Part shown: in pieces, positions 1 through 7,120 of the stretch
How positions within the stretch are numbered: the stretch's first letter is position 1
How the letters are laid out: the number at the start of each line of letters is the position of its first letter
Assembly: GCA_934418055.1 (NCBI GenBank)
Contig: CAKRWX010000014.1
Span: 1 to 20,209 of the forward strand
Direction of reading: 5' to 3'
Length of the DNA: 20,209 bases
DNA from: an uncultured Lachnospiraceae bacterium
Lineage (GTDB): Bacteria; Bacillota; Clostridia; Lachnospirales; Lachnospiraceae
Notes under the pieces: generated by a model
Told to the model about the DNA's origin: nothing
The model's database searches: none
Seen by the model: only the letters and a program-made list of their open reading frames with translations
Translations under genes and position numbers: made by a program

Positions 1-108
1 AAAATACTCCGAAAAGTTCACATAAAATAATTATGTAAAGCAACAAATGAACCTACATGATTAGTGGGAGTACTGTGTATGAATGAAATCGTGTTTAGGG
101 TGAAAGAA

Positions 109-145
109 AAAGGCGTCAGTTTCATGTCACGAAACAAACGCCTTT
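109..145 (-). terminator. Intrinsic terminator of asnA (possibly bidirectional)
   Basis: An 8-bp stem AAAGGCGT/ACGCCTTT (109-116 with 138-145) encloses a second 5-bp stem GTTTC/GAAAC (119-123 with 131-135) around a 7-nt loop. On the minus strand the hairpin is followed by TTTCTTTC, and it begins about 45 nt past the asnA stop, the expected place for its terminator. On the plus strand it is followed by CTTTT, so it could also stop transcription from the left. No gene could be supported in 1-108. Confidence 0.75.
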
Positions 146-190
146 CTTTTGCATAATAAGAAAATTCGTTGGAATCATCTGCTATAAAAA

Positions 191-1198
191 TTACAGCAGA
201 ATGATCTTATGCTCCTTACATACCTGTTTCATCTCTTCTGGCCAGATGCTTGCCTGCACCTCGCCGATGTGGGCACGATCCAATAACAGCATGCACAGAC
301 GGGACTGTCCGATACCGCCGCCGATGGTGTATGGAAGCTCTTTGTTCAGAAGCATCTTGTGGTAAGGCAGCTCCCGGCGTTCTTCGCATCCGGCTTTCTT
401 TAACTGCTCTGCCAGGGAATCCTCATCAACACGGATACCCATGCTGGAGATTTCCAGAGCGCAATTTAAGGTGTCGAACCAGAAAAGGATGTCGCCGTTT
501 AATTTCCAGTCATCGTAGTCCGGGGCTCTGCCGTCATGTGGCTCACCGCTGGCTAATTTATCACCGATCTGCATTAAGAAAACACAGCCGTGTTCCTTGG
601 TGATTTTATTTTCCCGTTCCTTTGGTGTGCATTCCGGATACATGTCCTCCAGCTCCTGGGAGGTGATGAAGAAAATGTCATCTGGCAGTCGTTTTACCGC
701 CTGTGGGTACTTGTACCATACCTCATGTTCCATATGTTTGATGATCTTGAAAATGGTGCGGACGGTATCTTCCAGGGTTTCTACGGTTCTCTGCTCTTTG
801 GTGATGACTTTCTCCCAGTCCCACTGATCCACGTAGCAGGAGTGAAGGTTATCTAACTCCTCATCGCGGCGGATGGCGTTCATGTTGGTGTAAAGTCCTT
901 CGCCTGGCTGGAAGCCGTATTGATGAAGCGCCATACGTTTCCATTTGGCAAGAGAGTGGACGACTTCGATGGTCTCGCCAGGGATAGCGGCCATGTCGAA
1001 GGAAACTGGGCGCTCCACTCCGTTTAAGTTGTCATTTAATCCGCTGCTTTTCTCTACGAAGAGAGGGGCGGAAATTCGCTCCAGATTCATTTCCTTTCCG
1101 AATTCCTTCTGGAATGTATCGCGGATGTATTTGATCGCCTCCTGGGTCTGGCGGACATCCAGGCGTGGATCATAGTTCTCTGGTAAAATAAGATTCAT
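191..1198 (-). CDS. asnA: Aspartate--ammonia ligase (asparagine synthetase A)
   Basis: AsnA makes L-asparagine from L-aspartate and ammonia, with ATP cleaved to AMP and pyrophosphate, in the cytosol. The 335-residue product has the usual length of the family and reads as AsnA from end to end. Recognisable parts are the N-terminal segment around [15 protein letters not shown], the [17 protein letters not shown] stretch, the [12 protein letters not shown] segment and the C-terminal [14 protein letters not shown] motif of the class II aminoacyl-tRNA-synthetase-like fold. The ATG at 1198 has an AGGAGG site (1207-1212) at 8-nt spacing. It is transcribed alone, away from the kinase-like gene, from a promoter that shares its -10 with the opposite promoter. 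In many Firmicutes asnA sits under an asparagine T-box; here only about 60 nt separate the predicted transcription start from the start codon, too little for a T-box. Confidence 0.95.
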   Translation of the reverse strand: MNLILPENYDPRLDVRQTQEAIKYIRDTFQKEFGKEMNLERISAPLFVEKSSGLNDNLNGVERPVSFDMAAIPGETIEVVHSLAKWKRMALHQYGFQPGEGLYTNMNAIRRDEELDNLHSCYVDQWDWEKVITKEQRTVETLEDTVRTIFKIIKHMEHEVWYKYPQAVKRLPDDIFFITSQELEDMYPECTPKERENKITKEHGCVFLMQIGDKLASGEPHDGRAPDYDDWKLNGDILFWFDTLNCALEISSMGIRVDEDSLAEQLKKAGCEERRELPYHKMLLNKELPYTIGGGIGQSRLCMLLLDRAHIGEVQASIWPEEMKQVCKEHKIILL

Positions 1199-1244
1199 AG
1201 GTAAAACCTCCTATATGTACTGGTTTGTGGGTTGTAATTCTTTC

Positions 1245-1273
1245 TTTACACAACGAATCAGAACCATTATAAT
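1245..1273 (+). promoter_or_regulatory. Promoter of the kinase-like / NlpC-P60 operon
   Basis: TTTACA (1245-1250), a 17-nt spacer and a perfect TATAAT (1268-1273) form a good housekeeping-sigma promoter. The predicted start is near 1280, about 43 nt before the ATG at 1323. It overlaps the divergent asnA promoter at the shared -10. Confidence 0.7.
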
Positions 1274-1294
1274 AGATATATAAGAAAAATACAA
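1266..1294 (-). promoter_or_regulatory. asnA promoter
   Basis: Reading the minus strand, TTGTAT (revcomp of 1289-1294) is followed after exactly 17 nt by TATAAT (revcomp of 1266-1271). The predicted start is near 1259, giving a leader of about 60 nt. The -10 hexamer overlaps the -10 of the opposite promoter, because ATTATAAT (1266-1273) is its own reverse complement. Confidence 0.65.
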
Positions 1295-1322
1295 ACAGAA
1301 CCTGAAAAGGAGGCTGATTTTT

Positions 1323-1961
1323 ATGTTAAAAAAGAATGTAGTAATCACCATTGATCGTCTGTACGGAAGCGGCGGCCGGATTATGGGTCAGCGATTATCA
1401 GAAGAACTGGGGATTCCTTATTATAATGAAGAGATCTTGAAGATGGCATCTGAGGAGAGCGCCATTGGCGAGCAGCTGTTCCGCCTGAATGATGAAAAAG
1501 CGGGCAATAACTTGTTTTTCCGCGCCATCGGCGGGTTAAAGAGCAGTCTGGATGAGCCGTCTCTGGATGATGATATTACTTCCCCGGAGAATTTGTTCCG
1601 TTTCCAGGCGAAAGCCATCCGGCAGGTAGCGGCGAACCAGTCTTGTATCATCATGGGACGCTGCGCCGATTTTGTCCTGGACGCTGCAAATCAGGAAAAT
1701 CTGGTGAAATTATTTGTTTACTGCGACTTAAGCTCCTGTATCCGCCGTGTGGAAGAGGTAGATAAGGTTGACGCGAGAGAGGCTCTGCGCCGGGTAAACC
1801 GGATCAGCAAGGAACGCCGTGACTATTATAAGTATTACACCGGAAAAGAATGGGAAGATATGGCGAATTATGATTTGCCGATCAACACTTCCGCCCTCAC
1901 AGTCGATGAGGCCATGGAACTGGTGAGAAAGTATCTGCAGTTAAAAGGATATCTGGACTAG
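1323..1961 (+). CDS. Cytidylate kinase-like family protein
   Basis: This is a P-loop protein of the cytidylate-kinase-like family (Pfam Cytidylate_kin2 type), 212 residues. Its N-terminus VITIDRLYGSGGRIMGQRLSEE carries the family's modified Walker A region (GSGGR), where members usually read ITISRxYGSGGR. The segment IIMGRCADFVL and the late Arg-rich stretch RRVNRISKERRDYYKYYTG match the lid and C-terminal parts of these proteins. Members are common in Clostridia and the physiological substrate is generally unknown, so nucleotide phosphorylation is only the family assumption; it is not the canonical Cmk. The ATG at 1323 has AAAGGAGG (1306-1313) at 9-nt spacing. The next gene starts 34 nt after its stop without a terminator between, so the two are probably co-transcribed. 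Confidence 0.85.
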   Translation: MLKKNVVITIDRLYGSGGRIMGQRLSEELGIPYYNEEILKMASEESAIGEQLFRLNDEKAGNNLFFRAIGGLKSSLDEPSLDDDITSPENLFRFQAKAIRQVAANQSCIIMGRCADFVLDAANQENLVKLFVYCDLSSCIRRVEEVDKVDAREALRRVNRISKERRDYYKYYTGKEWEDMANYDLPINTSALTVDEAMELVRKYLQLKGYLD

Positions 1962-1995
1962 CAGATGACTGGTTCCTGATAGATGGGAGTTTTTG

Positions 1996-3648
1996 ATGTT
2001 TAACAAGAAAGATTATATGTCGTCTTTGAATAAGGCGAGAAGAAAACGAAACCAGAACCCGTATATTACCTATCTGTTTTATGGCTTGGCAGGAATTGCT
2101 GCGGTGATGATTCTAGTCGCCGCAGTTCTGTTTGCAAGAAAGCAGATGGCTACATTTTCCAGCTGGAGGGCAGAGCGGGCGCAGCAGCAGGCAGACGCGG
2201 AGGCAGCGGCCCAGGCATTGGAAGAGCTGGAATCCCAGAGAGAATCGGAGTCTGCTGCGGAGGCAGAAGCGGCGAAAGCAGATTTGGCAGAACGGCAGGC
2301 GGTGGTGGATGCCTATGGCAATATCGGTATCGTCCATGTATCCGGCTACCTGAATGTGCGGAAAACGCCGGAAGCCAATGGAGACATCATTGGCAAGATG
2401 CAGGAGAATTCCGTCTGTACCATTTTGGATGAGCAGGATGGCTGGTATCACATCCAGTCTGGCGAGGTAGAAGGTTATATTTCCAGCGAATATGTACTTT
2501 CTGGTGACGAGGCGAAGGCAGAAGCGTTGGAACAGGTAAGTTTACGTGCTGTGATTACGGCGGACAGCTTAAATATCCGAACTTCTCCAGAGATCAAGGA
2601 CGATAATGTAAGTGGACAGGCACTGGAAGGTGAGCGATATCCAGTGGTTGGCCAGGAGGATGGCTGGATCCAGATATCTTCTGGATATATTTCCGCGGAT
2701 TATGCGGATGTGAAGCTTTCCTTAAATGAAGCAGTGAAGATGGATTTAAGGGCCATGGCCATCAACCGTTATGACCATCTGGTGATTTCCAAGGTAACCA
2801 ATTATCTGAATGTCCGCAGTTCACCAGCGGATGAAGGAGATAAGAATATCATTGGTAAGATGCCAAGCAAAGCGGCAGGAGATATTTTAGAGACCTTGGA
2901 CGGCTGGTACAAGATCCGTTCTGGTTCCATTACCGGATATATTACTTCGGATCCACAGTATACGGCCACCGGACAGGAAGCCATTGATCTGGCAACCCAG
3001 GCGGCATCTCTTATGGCGATTGTAAAGACTGATCGTTTAAATGTCCGGATGGAGCCTAACACAGATTCCAAGATCTGGACCCAGATTTCCAAGGAGGAGC
3101 GGTATCCAGTGGCTAAGCAGTTAGATGGCTGGGTACAGATTGATCTGGATACGGGAGACAGCGGTGACGGCGAGGAAAATGATGGGGCTTACATTTCTAC
3201 CCGTGATAATAATGTAGATGTGCAGTATGCCCTGACAGAAGCCATCAAGTTCTCGCCGATGGAAGAGACAGCGAACCAACAAGCTTCTCTGCGAAGCAAG
3301 ATTGTCAACTACGCACTGAAATTTGTGGGCAATCCTTATGTATGGGGAGGAACCAGCCTGACCAACGGAGCGGACTGTTCTGGATTTACCCAGTCGGTTC
3401 TGAGAAACTTTGGCATCAGCGTTCCAAGAGTTTCCAGAGATCAGGCAAATTCAGGAAAAGCGATCAAATCCAGTGATATGCGTCCAGGCGATCTGATCTT
3501 CTATACCAACAGCAGGGGAACCATCAACCATGTTGCCATGTATATTGGCAATGGACAGATCGTCCATGCGGCAAGCCGCAGAAGCGGAATCAAGATTTCT
3601 ACCTGGAATTACCGGACTCCGGCGAAGATCCGCAATGTGATTGACTGA
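1996..3648 (+). CDS. Membrane-anchored SH3-repeat NlpC/P60 peptidoglycan hydrolase
   Basis: A predicted cell-wall endopeptidase of about 550 residues. A basic cytosolic N-terminus is followed by one membrane segment (about residues 25-47) that lacks an obvious cleavage site, so the protein is probably anchored with its C-terminus outside. Residues about 57-105 are rich in Ala, Glu and Gln and probably form a coiled coil. Four SH3-like bacterial repeats follow, near 112-172, 181-240, 261-320 and 338-405, each with an LNVR or LNIR core. The NlpC/P60 domain covers about 431-550, with catalytic Cys461 (GADCSGF), His512 (INHVAMYIG) and third polar residue His524 (VHAAS). Family members cut stem peptides, often gamma-D-Glu-diamino-acid bonds. 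A TTG lies directly before the ATG at 1996; the ATG is preferred because GGGAG (1985-1989) is 6 nt upstream of it and only 3 nt from the TTG. Confidence 0.9.
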   Translation: MFNKKDYMSSLNKARRKRNQNPYITYLFYGLAGIAAVMILVAAVLFARKQMATFSSWRAERAQQQADAEAAAQALEELESQRESESAAEAEAAKADLAERQAVVDAYGNIGIVHVSGYLNVRKTPEANGDIIGKMQENSVCTILDEQDGWYHIQSGEVEGYISSEYVLSGDEAKAEALEQVSLRAVITADSLNIRTSPEIKDDNVSGQALEGERYPVVGQEDGWIQISSGYISADYADVKLSLNEAVKMDLRAMAINRYDHLVISKVTNYLNVRSSPADEGDKNIIGKMPSKAAGDILETLDGWYKIRSGSITGYITSDPQYTATGQEAIDLATQAASLMAIVKTDRLNVRMEPNTDSKIWTQISKEERYPVAKQLDGWVQIDLDTGDSGDGEENDGAYISTRDNNVDVQYALTEAIKFSPMEETANQQASLRSKIVNYALKFVGNPYVWGGTSLTNGADCSGFTQSVLRNFGISVPRVSRDQANSGKAIKSSDMRPGDLIFYTNSRGTINHVAMYIGNGQIVHAASRRSGIKISTWNYRTPAKIRNVID

Positions 3649-3680
3649 TAAAATTGATTTGGAAGTGACAGGAAAACGAA

Positions 3681-3710
3681 GAAAGCACTGGTGATGACAT
3701 CGGTGCTTTC
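3681..3710 (+). other. Hairpin before the GH28 gene, weak terminator or attenuator
   Basis: GAAAGCACTG (3681-3690) pairs with CGGTGCTTTC (3701-3710), a 10-bp stem with one G-U pair and a 10-nt loop. It lies 33 nt after the NlpC/P60 stop and 26 nt before the GH28 start. It is followed by TGAAATATAA and has no U-tract, so it is a poor terminator. It may stabilise or attenuate readthrough into the GH28 gene, for which I found no promoter in 3649-3720. Confidence 0.4.
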
Positions 3711-3736
3711 TGAAATATAAAAAGGAGAAGAAAACT

Positions 3737-5092
3737 ATGGATTACCGGGTATGTGATTATGGGGCCGTGGGGGACGGCCAGACTAACGATGCAGAAGCGA
3801 TCCAGAAGGCCATTGATACCTGTGCTGCAGCAGGTGGGGGACGAGTGATTCTGGAAAGCGGGAAGACTTATTATTCCAGCTCCATTATTTTAAAAGCCCA
3901 TACGGAACTACATTTGGAGCGTGGGGCGGTGCTGAAAGCTCACAGCGATATTGATACCTATTTCCACCCCAATGCAGGACAGCGGGATGATGGCGTGGAT
4001 CGGGTGGGAACTCCAGTTACCTTAAAGCCATCTTATGCGTTTATTTATGCAAAGGATGCGGATGATATTGCCATTACTGGCGATGGCGTGGTGGACGGCA
4101 ATGCCTATGCTTTTGTAAAGCAGGTCAGCCCATACTATGTAACAGGTGATTTTTATCCAAGACCAACATTGATTTATGTGGAACATTGCAACCACATTGC
4201 ATTTACGGGAGTGACGCTTCGGAACGCGCCGTTCTGGACGCTGCATCCGGCGGGCTGTGATGACGTGCTGATCTTTGGCATTCATATCTTAAATGATCTG
4301 AATGTAGCTAATTCCGATGGAATTGATCCGGATCACTCCACCAATGTGCGGATTATCGGCTGTCATATTACCTGTGCCGATGACTGCATCTGTTTAAAGA
4401 GTTCTTCTGGTAATATGGAATATGGACCGACGAAAAATGTGGTAGTCAGTGGCTGTACTCTGATATCCACATCGGCGGCTATCAAGATCGGAACAGAAGG
4501 GACTGGGGATTTTGAAAATCTGATTGTCAGCAACTGCACCATCAGTGATTCCAATCGCGGTATTTCCATTCAGATCCGGGACGGCGGACATGTGAAAAAT
4601 GCGTCATTTTCCGATATTATCATTGAAACCAGACGATTTGCGGACTGCTGGTGGGGCTGTGCGGAGCCAATCACCATTTCCACCCATGATCGGGATGAAC
4701 AGACCAGATCCGGACACATTTCCGGTATCCGTTTCCGCAACATTACCTGTGATTCGGAAAATGGTGTGTTCTTGTCTGGCAGTGACGGCAATCACATTGA
4801 GGATGTTTTATTTGAAAATGTGACAGTGACCCTTCGCAATAAGAGCAAATGGCCGAAAGGCATGTATGATCTGAGACCTGGTTATGGACAGAAGATCGAG
4901 GAGATTCCTTCTGCCGGATTCTATATGCGCCGGGCAGATGACGTGACCTTGAGAAACTGTAAGGTTCGCTTTGCAGATGCCCTGGATGAGTTTGGACAGG
5001 CTCTTTACGCAGAGGACTGCGTGAACCTGGAAATGGAAGGATTTAAGGGAAAAGCGGCCAGAAGCGGGCTGAAAGATATTGAAATCCGATAA
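3737..5092 (+). CDS. GH28-family glycosidase (polygalacturonase-like), no signal peptide
   Basis: A right-handed beta-helix glycosidase of the GH28 type, 451 residues. The N-terminal YGAVGDGQTNDAEAIQKAID segment is the pectate-lyase-3/GH28 entry motif. Catalytic acids are visible as N192-S-D194-G (the NTD motif) and D215-D216-C (the DD motif). The later motifs are variant: the expected GHG is replaced by SAAIKIGTEGTG, and RIK by NRGISIQIRDGG, as seen in the more divergent bacterial GH28 proteins. Substrate therefore cannot be assigned; galacturonides or rhamnogalacturonan fragments are possible. No signal peptide or membrane segment is present, so it should act in the cytosol on imported oligosaccharides. 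The ATG at 3737 has AAAGGAG (3721-3727) at 9-nt spacing. It precedes the iolC-iolB operon but is separated from it by a hairpin and a new promoter. Confidence 0.85.
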   Translation: MDYRVCDYGAVGDGQTNDAEAIQKAIDTCAAAGGGRVILESGKTYYSSSIILKAHTELHLERGAVLKAHSDIDTYFHPNAGQRDDGVDRVGTPVTLKPSYAFIYAKDADDIAITGDGVVDGNAYAFVKQVSPYYVTGDFYPRPTLIYVEHCNHIAFTGVTLRNAPFWTLHPAGCDDVLIFGIHILNDLNVANSDGIDPDHSTNVRIIGCHITCADDCICLKSSSGNMEYGPTKNVVVSGCTLISTSAAIKIGTEGTGDFENLIVSNCTISDSNRGISIQIRDGGHVKNASFSDIIIETRRFADCWWGCAEPITISTHDRDEQTRSGHISGIRFRNITCDSENGVFLSGSDGNHIEDVLFENVTVTLRNKSKWPKGMYDLRPGYGQKIEEIPSAGFYMRRADDVTLRNCKVRFADALDEFGQALYAEDCVNLEMEGFKGKAARSGLKDIEIR

Positions 5093-5116
5093 TTCAAATC
5101 AAATTACTAGGAAAAG

Positions 5117-5142
5117 TCGCCGTCTGGGAAACCAGGCGGCGA
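5117..5142 (+). terminator. GC-rich hairpin after the GH28 gene
   Basis: An 11-bp stem (5117-5127 with 5132-5142, one G-U pair) closes a GAAA tetraloop 24 nt after the GH28 stop. It is very stable but is followed by AAAATGC, not a U-tract. On the minus strand it is followed by CTTTTCC. It probably marks the 3' end of the GH28 transcript, perhaps by blocking exonucleases rather than by classical termination. Confidence 0.5.
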
Positions 5143-5148
5143 AAATGC

Positions 5149-5177
5149 TTGCATCAGAAAAAAATGGGTGCTATGAT
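5149..5177 (+). promoter_or_regulatory. iolC-iolB-ADH operon promoter (extended -10)
   Basis: TTGCAT (5149-5154), a 17-nt spacer and TATGAT (5172-5177) preceded by TGC form an extended -10 promoter. The predicted start is near 5184. The leader has a 7-bp inverted repeat CAAAAAG/CTTTTTG (5188-5194 and 5208-5214) close to the start point, which could be a hairpin or an operator. Confidence 0.65.
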
Positions 5178-5242
5178 AGCAAATGAACAAAAAGAACTAG
5201 AGGGGAACTTTTTGTATCATATCTGAAGTGGAGGAACTACAT

Positions 5243-6277
5243 ATGAAGTACATCGAATTCGACGAGAAAAGACCGATGGATCTGGTACTTCTGGGACGAG
5301 TTGCAATCGACTTTAACCCGGCATACAACGATCAGGTCAAGGAAGAATTCAAGCCGCTAAAGAACGTTCATGTATTTGAGAAGTTCGTTGGCGGTTCACC
5401 GGCGAATATTGCTGTCGGTGTCACAAAACATGGCTTAAAAGCCGGTTTTATCGGAAAAGTATCCGACGATCAGTTTGGAGAGTACGTTGTTGATTATTTC
5501 AACGAAAAGGGAATTGATACCTCCAATATTTCCAAGTGTACAAATGGGGAGAAGCTTGGACTGACCTTTACGGAGATGCTTTCTTCTAAGGAGAGCCATA
5601 TTCTGATGTATCGTAACTGCATTGCGGATTTACAGCTTTCTGTGGATGATATTCATGAGGACTATATTAAGAATGCGAAAGCGATCCTGATTTCCGGAAC
5701 TGCTTTAGCAGAGAGCCCATCCAGAGAAGCAGCTATTAAAGCAGTGATGCTGGCGAAGAGAAACAACACCAAGATTATTTTTGATATTGATTATAGAGAG
5801 TATAACTGGAAAAACAGCGATGAGATTTCTATTTATTATTCCATCATTGCCAAAGAGGCAGATATCATCATGGGTTCCAGAGAGGAGTTTGATCTGACTG
5901 AGAAGCTGATCAAGCCAGGTATGACCGATGAGGAGAGCGCTGCTTTATGGCAGAGCTACAATGCAAAGATCGTTGTAATCAAACATGGTATGCAGGGATC
6001 TACTGCTTATACTGTAGACGGACAGAAGTTCAGCATCAAGCCATTCCCGGTTCAGGCTAGAAAAGGCTTTGGCGGCGGCGATGGCTACGGTTCTGGTTTC
6101 TTATATGGATTATATCAGGGCTGGCAGATTATCGACTGCCTGGAGTTCGGCTCCGCAGAGGCTTCCATGATGGTTCGCGCCAACAATTGTTCCGACGCTC
6201 TTCCAGGACCGGATGAGGTTCGTGCATTCATCAAGGAAGAGAAAGAGCAGTACGGCGAGATGATCGCAAGAGTATGA
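5243..6277 (+). CDS. iolC: 5-dehydro-2-deoxygluconokinase (PfkB family)
   Basis: IolC phosphorylates 5-dehydro-2-deoxy-D-gluconate to the 6-phosphate in the inositol pathway, using ATP in the cytosol. The protein has the PfkB fold: the N-terminal GRVAIDFNP segment, GGSPANIAVGVTKHG (sugar-kinase signature 1), the DIDYREYNW stretch typical of IolC, and the C-terminal anion-hole and catalytic motif GFGGGDGYGSGF with the catalytic Asp at residue 280. The usual GAGD is GGGD here. The reading frame can be extended to a GTG at 5228, but the GGAGG site (5230-5234) overlaps that codon and lies 8 nt before the ATG at 5243, so 5243 is chosen, giving 344 residues. It leads an operon with iolB 28 nt downstream. 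The specificity is inferred from sequence and from the iolB neighbour; another ketogluconate kinase is possible. Confidence 0.87.
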   Translation: MKYIEFDEKRPMDLVLLGRVAIDFNPAYNDQVKEEFKPLKNVHVFEKFVGGSPANIAVGVTKHGLKAGFIGKVSDDQFGEYVVDYFNEKGIDTSNISKCTNGEKLGLTFTEMLSSKESHILMYRNCIADLQLSVDDIHEDYIKNAKAILISGTALAESPSREAAIKAVMLAKRNNTKIIFDIDYREYNWKNSDEISIYYSIIAKEADIIMGSREEFDLTEKLIKPGMTDEESAALWQSYNAKIVVIKHGMQGSTAYTVDGQKFSIKPFPVQARKGFGGGDGYGSGFLYGLYQGWQIIDCLEFGSAEASMMVRANNCSDALPGPDEVRAFIKEEKEQYGEMIARV

Positions 6278-6305
6278 TTTGATCATAAGAAAAGAGGCAT
6301 AGAAA

Positions 6306-7091
6306 ATGGGAAAAGTATTTGGTTATCCAGAATTTAGCGCTGATGGGGAAATGATCCTCACAACCTATGATAATGATTACAAGGCAATGATGATGGACAT
6401 CCGTGTTTACCGGATGAAGGCAGGCGAGAAGAGAACTTTCTGCAGAGAGGGCGAGGAGATCGCTGTGTTACTGCTTTCTGGTAAGGTTGTCTATGGCTGG
6501 GACGGCAATTCTACAGAGGCAAGCAGAAAAGATGTCTTTACAGAGGGACCATGGGCCCTGCACGTATGCGGCGGACATGAAATCACTGTAACTGCTGAGG
6601 CAGACACCGAGATCCTGGTTCAGTGCACCAAGAATGAGAAAGAGTTCCCAAGCCGTCTCTACAAACCAGAGGACGCTCCGTGGGGTTACTCCAGCGTTGG
6701 CAAATTCGGCAACGTGGCAAAACGCCGTGTCAACACCATTTTCGATCATGATATCTCCCCAGAATCCAACATGGTTCTTGGCGAAGTATTAAACGACAGA
6801 GGTAACTGGTCTGGATATCTGCCGCACAGACATCCACAGCCAGAGACTTATTTATTCAAGTTTGACCGTCCAGAAGGATTCGGCGCAAGCTTCGTAGGAG
6901 ATCAGGTATTTAAGAGTGTGAACAACAGCTTCTCCGCAATTCCTGGCGGCGAGCTTCATCCACAGGCCGTTGCTCCTGGATTTCAGATGTATACCTGCTG
7001 GATGATCCGTCACTTAGATGGCAATCCATGGCTTCAGACAGACCGCTGCGAGGATGAGAGATATACCTGGCTGCATGACGCGAAGTTTTAA
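6306..7091 (+). CDS. iolB: 5-deoxy-glucuronate isomerase
   Basis: IolB isomerises 5-deoxy-D-glucuronate to 5-dehydro-2-deoxy-D-gluconate, the substrate of IolC encoded just upstream. The 261-residue product is close to the usual 270 and has the double-cupin (KduI/IolB) layout. The second cupin has the metal-binding set H174, H176 and E180 in PHRHPQPE, with a further His218 in GGELHPQ. The GNWSGYLPHRHP and FDRPEGFG segments are characteristic of IolB. AGAGG (6293-6297) lies 8 nt before the ATG. The dehydrogenase gene begins 29 nt after the stop, with no terminator between, so all three genes form one operon. Confidence 0.9.
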   Translation: MGKVFGYPEFSADGEMILTTYDNDYKAMMMDIRVYRMKAGEKRTFCREGEEIAVLLLSGKVVYGWDGNSTEASRKDVFTEGPWALHVCGGHEITVTAEADTEILVQCTKNEKEFPSRLYKPEDAPWGYSSVGKFGNVAKRRVNTIFDHDISPESNMVLGEVLNDRGNWSGYLPHRHPQPETYLFKFDRPEGFGASFVGDQVFKSVNNSFSAIPGGELHPQAVAPGFQMYTCWMIRHLDGNPWLQTDRCEDERYTWLHDAKF

Positions 7092-7120
7092 GGATTGGTT
7101 CATCGAGGAGGAGAAAAGTT

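Noticed and set aside
79..156. A 25-codon plus-strand ORF with a GGGAG site 8 nt upstream.
   Set aside because: Half of it is the terminator hairpin of asnA, it resembles no known peptide, and chance ORFs of this size are frequent.
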